This document shows, piece by piece, positions 59,931 to 64,000 of a stretch of DNA of 64,000 nt. The translations under genes were made by a program, and so were the position numbers. The DNA lies in NCBI RefSeq assembly GCF_000403435.2, contig NZ_KE159709.1, forward strand, positions 563,721-627,720, in the 5' to 3' direction. The stretch is from Oscillibacter sp. 1-3 (GTDB taxonomy: Bacteria > Bacillota > Clostridia > Oscillospirales > Oscillospiraceae). The notes beneath the pieces were generated by a model. The model made no database searches. It was not told the DNA's origin and saw only the letters and a list, made by a program, of their open reading frames with translations. Within the stretch, counting starts at the first letter, position 1, and each line of letters opens with the position of its first letter.

Positions 59931-60781
59931 TTCTGCTCCTCCACCGGCGGGACCAGCTCCGCATATCGTTTCAGCATCTCCGGCGTACTGGTATAATAGC
60001 GGACGCCCTTGTCCATGGCGGCGATTTCGGCCATTTCCTCCGGCGTCAGCTCAAAATCAAACAGGGCGAAATTGTCCCTGATATGGGCCGGGTTTTTGGA
60101 GCCGGGAATGACGATATTCCCAGCCTGAACGTGCCAGCGCAGAATGATCTGCGCGTTGGTCCTGCCGTATTTCTCCGCCAGCCGTCCAAACAGCGGCTCA
60201 TTTATCAGCGCCGTGTCCCCGTGGCCCAGGGGGTACCAGGCCTGAATGACCATGCCCTTGGACGACAGAAGCTCTTTCAGCGCTTTTTCCTGATAATAGG
60301 GGTGAACCTCCGTTTGGAGAACGGCCGGCTTCACCTGGCAGATGGAGAGGATCTCCCGGACCTGATCCTTGCTGAAGTTGGAAAGGCCAATCGAGCGGAC
60401 TTTGCCCTCCTTGTACGCTGCTTCCATCTGGCGGTATCCGGCGATGTAGTTCCCGGCAGGCTGGTGGATCAGCAGCAGGTCAATATAGTCGGTGTCCAGC
60501 CGGGCCAGGGTCTTTTCCACGGCGTCTGGCTGCTCGTAGAAGCTGGGCCACAGCTTGGTCTCCAGGAAGATTTCCCCCCGGTTCAGACCGGACTTCCTCA
60601 TGGCCCGGCCCACGGCCCGCTCGTTGACATAGGCGTTGGCGGTGTCAATCAGCCGGTAACCGCACGCCAGGGCGCTGAGACAGGATGCCTCCGCCTCGTC
60701 GGGGGCCAGCAGGAAGGTTCCGATGCCGGCCATAGGCATTTCCACGCCGTTATTCAGTTTAATGGTCAGATGCTCACTCAT
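59927..60781 (-). CDS. Aldo/keto reductase
   Basis: 284 residues, 2,5-diketo-gluconate-reductase-like: GIGTFLL, RLIDTANAYVNE (Asp, Tyr), ETKLW (Lys), LLIHQPAGNY (His), and IPGSKNPAHIRDN for NADPH. It is the closest relative in the window of the aldo/keto reductase domain of the SLH fusion protein at 12654. ATG at 60781 with CAGGAGG upstream. First gene after LysR. Confidence 0.93.
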   Translation of the reverse strand: MSEHLTIKLNNGVEMPMAGIGTFLLAPDEAEASCLSALACGYRLIDTANAYVNERAVGRAMRKSGLNRGEIFLETKLWPSFYEQPDAVEKTLARLDTDYIDLLLIHQPAGNYIAGYRQMEAAYKEGKVRSIGLSNFSKDQVREILSICQVKPAVLQTEVHPYYQEKALKELLSSKGMVIQAWYPLGHGDTALINEPLFGRLAEKYGRTNAQIILRWHVQAGNIVIPGSKNPAHIRDNFALFDFELTPEEMAEIAAMDKGVRYYTSTPEMLKRYAELVPPVEEQK

Positions 60782-60810
60782 AGTACATTCCTCCTGAAAA
60801 CGAAAAATGA

Positions 60811-60834
60811 GGTATTCTTTAGATAAAGAATACC
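60811..60834. promoter_or_regulatory. Palindrome before the aldo/keto reductase gene
   Basis: GGTATTCTTT, AGAT, AAAGAATACC: perfect 10-base inverted repeat, 30 bases upstream of the start codon. Candidate operator, overlapping where the -10 box should be. Confidence 0.5.
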
Positions 60835-60845
60835 CCTTGCGCACA

Positions 60846-60882
60846 GAAAACAGAAGAATCAATTGGTTGATAAGTATTAAGC
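60846..60882 (-). promoter_or_regulatory. Shared upstream box, copy 2
   Basis: Matches the box at 56740 in 30 of 37 bases and lies 65 bases before its gene, overlapping the last codons of the LysR gene. ATCAA-N4-TTGAT symmetry is visible here but only half kept in the other copy. Confidence 0.6.
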
Positions 60883-61788
60883 TTTAGGTTGATGCTCTGG
60901 CTTCATCACCTGCACGACTGTGCGGATCAGTTTTTTCACCGTGGGCGAAGGCTTGGGGGAATGAAACAGACCAAAGGGAATGGTGTGCTCCCACTCCACC
61001 GGAAGAATTTTCAGCAGCGGATGGACGCCCTCCCACTGGGGCACCGCCATCAGCAGGGCGTTTTCGTGTTCACACTGGTTGAAGACCTCCAGGTTATAAA
61101 AGGCAAAATCCATGATTTCAACCGCGGGGTGATTTGCCTCCAAATCATCCCGCAGGGCGTCCACGTATTTGCTCCAGTTGCGCTTCATCAGCATCAGCCT
61201 CTGGCCCCGCAGATCCTCGAAGGACAGGATTCTCTTCTGCGCCAGCGGGTGATAGATGGAGACAGCGCAGCAGATGGGCACCCGCATCAGCTCCAGCGCG
61301 GTGCAGGAGCGGAGCCTGAGCATCGTCTCGTCGAAAATGCCCGCCACCAGGTCGATGTTCCGGCCCAGGTTGCCCAGAATTTCCCGGGCGTTTTCCGGGG
61401 TGTTGTCGAAATTCACCATCTCAAATTTCAGCTCCGGGCGGACCTGGTGAATCTGGGGCCACAGCTCCAGCAGGAACTGGCTGGGGGTCATGAGGGACGT
61501 GCCGATCCGGATGATGCTCTCGTTGCCCTGCATGGCGTTTTTGGCCCGGACCTGGGCGTCCTTGGCGTACTGAATCATGAATCTGGCGTCCTGGTAGTAG
61601 GACTTCCCCGCGTCGGTCAGGGTCAGGCCCCGGGGCGTGCGGTGGAACAGCTGGACCTCCAAGGCGTTTTCCAGCAGATTGATCTGCTTCATCACCGCCG
61701 TGGAGGAGATGAACAGATCCTCCGCCGCCTTGGAGAAGCTTCCGGCGTCGGCGGCCCGGATGAAGGTGTCTAGTTGGTGGTTGTACAT
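60877..61788 (-). CDS. LysR-family transcriptional regulator
   Basis: 303 residues. Winged helix-turn-helix at the start (FIRAADAGSFSKAAEDL, then STAVMKQINLLE) and LysR effector domain after residue 95 (IIRIGTSLMTPSQF). ATG at 61788 has GGAGG 5 bases upstream. Unlike the LysR gene at 18447 it points the same way as the genes it precedes, and probably controls the cluster down to 49971. Confidence 0.9.
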   Translation of the reverse strand: MYNHQLDTFIRAADAGSFSKAAEDLFISSTAVMKQINLLENALEVQLFHRTPRGLTLTDAGKSYYQDARFMIQYAKDAQVRAKNAMQGNESIIRIGTSLMTPSQFLLELWPQIHQVRPELKFEMVNFDNTPENAREILGNLGRNIDLVAGIFDETMLRLRSCTALELMRVPICCAVSIYHPLAQKRILSFEDLRGQRLMLMKRNWSKYVDALRDDLEANHPAVEIMDFAFYNLEVFNQCEHENALLMAVPQWEGVHPLLKILPVEWEHTIPFGLFHSPKPSPTVKKLIRTVVQVMKPEHQPKA

Positions 61789-61825
61789 AAGGCCCTCCAG
61801 CGTAAAAAGCAGCTGCATTTGGATC

Positions 61826-61854
61826 AATATATCATAGCAGAGACATGGAATCAA
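61826..61854 (-). promoter_or_regulatory. Promoter of the second LysR gene
   Basis: On the minus strand TTGATT (61849-61854), 17 bases, TATATT (61826-61831). Confidence 0.6.
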
Positions 61855-62041
61855 CTATATTTTATATAGAAGGATGGGGTTTCCAGGCCGTGCGGCCAAA
61901 GAGGCGGTTGGGAAGTGCGTCTGCTGTTTCTAAAAAGGGGAAGAGCAATAGAGCCATTGCGCCGCAATGACTTTGGCGCTGCAAATACAGGGGGCGCTTA
62001 TTCTGTAAAAATTCCGCGCTTTTCCCTGTCGGTACGGCTCA
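61855..62041. other. Intergenic stretch before a miniature element
   Basis: AT-rich at the left (TATATTTTATATAGA), then featureless. The open frame that starts at 61915 runs across the element and the antisense of the YjdF gene, so it is not a gene. Confidence 0.4.
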
Positions 62042-62200
62042 GGCCCTGTTTGAAAAATGTCAAAGCGACCAAACCATGGATCTTTTTCCGCCGCTCCGCG
62101 TTGAGTTTCCCTGCCATACACAAAGTATGGCGGCGTCAAATCGCCTTGACTGGCAAAAATCTCTTGCCATTGGGCATTTTGCCATTTATCAAACAGGGCC
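62042..62200 (+). mobile_element. GGCC-ended TA-type miniature element, type B copy 3
   Basis: 159 bases. Left end GGCCCTGTTTGAAAAATG preceded by CA, right end ATCAAACAGGGCC followed by TA. Type B centre with ACACAAAGTATGGCGGCGTC. The two ends both carry the CTG variant, as each copy's ends tend to match each other. Confidence 0.9.
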
Positions 62201-62333
62201 TAATCAGTGCCGCCTTAAAGTGTTCAAATGTTCTGCGGGAGTTGGCCGGAGCTTGGCGGACGGGTCCGGCACCGATGTGGACTGCCTCCTGGGGTACGGA
62301 TGAACGCCTGATTCGCCCGGCGGACGAAAATGT

Positions 62334-62371
62334 ACCGCCGCCCGGACAGCGTTCGGACGGCGGTCTTTTCT
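62334..62371 (-). terminator. Terminator of the YjdF gene
   Basis: ACCGCCG and CGGCGGT pair around an imperfect inner stem; on the minus strand ACATTTTCG follows. 12 bases past the stop codon. Confidence 0.5.
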
Positions 62372-62382
62372 GGGCGGCGGAT

Positions 62383-62802
62383 TCAGTGTCCCCTGCGCTT
62401 CTCCCGCCGCTTCTCGCGGCGCAGGGCGAATTGGCGGGCCTGCTCCGTCTCCCGTTCCTCCCGGGCGCGGCGCTTTTTCGCCTCTTTGCCCTGCTCCCGC
62501 TGGGCTGCCAGGGCCTGCTGGGCCTTTGTGCCGCACGCCGGCAGCACCAGCTGCCGTTTGATTTGGCGCTGCCGGCGTTTGGGGTTGGCGGCCTCCGCCG
62601 CCGGGGCCCGGCCCTCTATGGCCGGACTAAACTGCAGGCGGCAATGGTTCTCCAGCAGGAAGGCGTGTACTTCATAGTCCTTTGGCTCGGGACCGAAGAT
62701 GACCTTGCAGGCCTCCCAAGTCCCGCCGCCGCCCCGCTCAAAGAGCCCCACCCAAAAGGGGTCTTCAAAATAGACCGTCAGCCTCGCATATCCGGTTTCC
62801 AT
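62383..62802 (-). CDS. yjdF: YjdF family protein (DUF2992)
   Basis: 139 residues: ARLTVYFEDPFWVGLFE is the family start, then VIFGPEPKDYEV and a long arginine/lysine-rich helical tail (KKRRAREERETEQARQF), as in Bacillus YjdF. Function unknown; the gene is often preceded by the yjdF riboswitch, which senses aromatic compounds. ATG at 62802 with AAGGAGG upstream. Confidence 0.9.
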   Translation of the reverse strand: METGYARLTVYFEDPFWVGLFERGGGGTWEACKVIFGPEPKDYEVHAFLLENHCRLQFSPAIEGRAPAAEAANPKRRQRQIKRQLVLPACGTKAQQALAAQREQGKEAKKRRAREERETEQARQFALRREKRREKRRGH

Positions 62803-62925
62803 GGCAGTTTCCTCCTTAAAGCGGGGACGCATGGTCCCCGAAATATCCGGAGAACGGACAACCAAGGAGGCAGGTTACTGAGCCCCGTCCGGGGCCGCCC
62901 GGACTACCGACCGGGCCGTGTTTTT
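62803..62925 (-). ncRNA. Structured leader, probable yjdF riboswitch
   Basis: About 120 bases between the YjdF start and the upstream AT-rich region fold into several hairpins: GCCCGG with CCGGGC, GCCCCGG around ACGGGGC, and GGGGAC with GTCCCC (62823-62839) just before the ribosome site. Position and size match the yjdF motif; the detailed consensus is recalled only in outline, so the call rests mainly on context. Confidence 0.5.
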
Positions 62926-63039
62926 ATCTCCGCGTCTCTTATCATAAAAGATTTTTTCTTTGCGGTCAAGTTGTACTGGAAATTCCATGGAAAACATGGT
63001 ATGATAGGCAAAATCAATCTATGAAATGGAGGAAAGGCG

Positions 63040-64000
63040 ATGCGCACTTTCTTGAAGGGCGGCAGCGTGGTCTCCGCCGCCGGCGTGAAACGGGCCGACG
63101 TCCTGATTGACGGCGAGAAGATCGTAAAGGTGGGGCGGAGCGTCCGGGGGGACGCGGACACGGTGGTGGATGTGGAGCACTGCCTGCTGTTCCCCGGCTT
63201 TATCGACGCCCACACCCACTTTGACCTGGACGTGTGCGGCACCACCACGGCGGACGATTTTTACACCGGCAGCCGTGCGGCCCTCCGGGGCGGCACCACT
63301 ACGGTTATCGACTTCGCCTGTCCCAACAAGGGGGAGAGCCTCCACTACGGGCTGGACCTGTGGCACAAAAAGGCCGACGGCCGCACCTTCTGCGACTACG
63401 GCTTTCACATGACCATCGACGACTGGAACGAGTCCATCCGAGCGGAGATTCCGGATATGTTCGCCAAGGGCATCTCGTCCTTTAAGATGTATATGACCTA
63501 TCCCGCCATGATGGTGGAGGACCGGGACCTCTACTGGGCGCTGAAGGAGCTGAAGCACCTGGGGGGCATCTGCGGCGTCCACTGTGAGAACGCCGGGATC
63601 ATCGACGGCATGATCGCCGAGCGGAAAAACGCCGGTGATCTGTCTCCCGCCAGCCACCCTTTGACCCGCCCGCCCCTGGCGGAGGCGGAGGCGGTGAGCC
63701 GTCTGCTGCGCATCGCCCAGGCGGCGGACTGCCCGGTCATCATTGTCCACCTCACCTGCCAGGAGGCCCTGGAGGAGGTGGAGCGGGCCCGGCGGCGGGG
63801 GCAGAGGGTCTATGTGGAGACCTGTCCCCAGTACCTGCTGCTGGACAACAGCCTGTACTGCAACGGCGACTACGCCACCGCCGCCCGGTACGTCTGCGCC
63901 CCGCCCCTGCGGGAGAAGTGGGAGCAGCACGACCTGTGGCGGGCGCTGCGCCACGGGGAGATCCAGACCGTCTCCACGGACCACTGCTCCTTCACGTTGG
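63040..64000 (+). CDS. hydA: Dihydropyrimidinase / D-hydantoinase (3' end outside window)
   Basis: The open frame runs from ATG 63040 (GGAGG upstream) to the end of the window, 320 residues so far. GFIDAHTHFDLDVCG carries the metal-binding His pair, FKMYMTYP the lysine expected to be carboxylated, and HCEN and VHLT further metal ligands; STDHC is the last, just before the window ends. Opens dihydropyrimidine or hydantoin rings in pyrimidine breakdown. Divergent from the YjdF gene. Confidence 0.9.
   Translation, partial: MRTFLKGGSVVSAAGVKRADVLIDGEKIVKVGRSVRGDADTVVDVEHCLLFPGFIDAHTHFDLDVCGTTTADDFYTGSRAALRGGTTTVIDFACPNKGESLHYGLDLWHKKADGRTFCDYGFHMTIDDWNESIRAEIPDMFAKGISSFKMYMTYPAMMVEDRDLYWALKELKHLGGICGVHCENAGIIDGMIAERKNAGDLSPASHPLTRPPLAEAEAVSRLLRIAQAADCPVIIVHLTCQEALEEVERARRRGQRVYVETCPQYLLLDNSLYCNGDYATAARYVCAPPLREKWEQHDLWRALRHGEIQTVSTDHCSFTL

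Noticed and set aside
61915..63024. 369-codon plus-strand frame
   Set aside because: Crosses a miniature element, the antisense of yjdF and its leader; composition changes at each boundary.
1..64000. CRISPR arrays, tRNA and rRNA genes, phage or transposase genes
   Set aside because: I looked for spaced direct repeats, cloverleaf-like segments with CCA-side arms, and integrase or transposase motifs, and found none I could support.

Overview
The window is a GC-rich stretch of a bacterial chromosome. Strong GGAGG-type ribosome binding sites, frequent GTG and TTG starts, SLH-anchored surface proteins, a glycyl radical enzyme, an unlinked proBA(C) set and clostridial families (DUF4317, DUF3343, DUF6440) suggest an anaerobic, probably gut-dwelling clostridium of the Oscillospiraceae type. 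That placement is inference from gene content; there is no rRNA in the window. I saw no tRNA, rRNA, CRISPR array, transposase or phage gene.

Layout. 1-11992: one long plus-strand operon with many ATGA/GTGA overlaps. It encodes a glucose-1-phosphate cytidylyltransferase, two family 2 glycosyltransferases plus the tail of a further protein, four radical SAM proteins, an aldo/keto reductase with two Fe-S cluster motifs and a HAD-type protein. It looks like a surface-glycan locus with an unusual load of radical chemistry; three of its proteins share an N-terminal Rossmann-like module. 12654-19328: a LysR-flanked redox cluster with a flavodoxin-type reductase, an aldo/keto reductase, an alpha/beta hydrolase, an acetyltransferase broken by a small mobile element, and a lipoprotein that joins three SLH domains, a flavodoxin and an aldo/keto reductase. 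20242-29008: a short-chain dehydrogenase, a C_GCAxxG_C_C protein, a CoA-disulfide-reductase/rhodanese fusion, an AraC regulator, and a glycyl radical enzyme with its activase. 29414-41245: DUF4317, an SCP2-like protein with a class III aminotransferase, a MATE pump behind a probable guanidine-IV riboswitch, a TGS-domain nucleoside kinase, a selenium-type cluster (DUF3343, YedE, TusA-like) and small regulators. 41274-49741: ClpP-like protease, proB-X-proA-proC, SUFU-domain protein, Dus, ArsC/Spx-like protein and a frameshifted radical SAM gene. 49971-61788: a second, larger redox cluster on the minus strand under a LysR gene, with several exported lipoproteins carrying flavodoxin or hydrolase domains, three oxidoreductases and a DUF4405 membrane protein. 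62383-64000: a YjdF protein with a structured leader, and the start of a dihydropyrimidinase.

Two themes cut across the window. First, a family of about 160-bp elements with GGCC(A/T/C)TGTTTGAAAAA inverted ends inserts at TA. Six near-complete copies and two fragments are present. One copy interrupts an acetyltransferase so exactly that removing the element and one TA restores the reading frame; others sit on stop codons and keep them as TAG. Second, the two LysR-linked clusters put flavodoxin domains, and in one case an aldo/keto reductase domain, outside the membrane, next to a membrane protein that could carry electrons. This is the best candidate here for an undescribed system. Several genes (the radical SAM gene at 48874-49741 and the aldo/keto reductase at 55673-56669) carry frameshifts that could be real decay or sequence errors.
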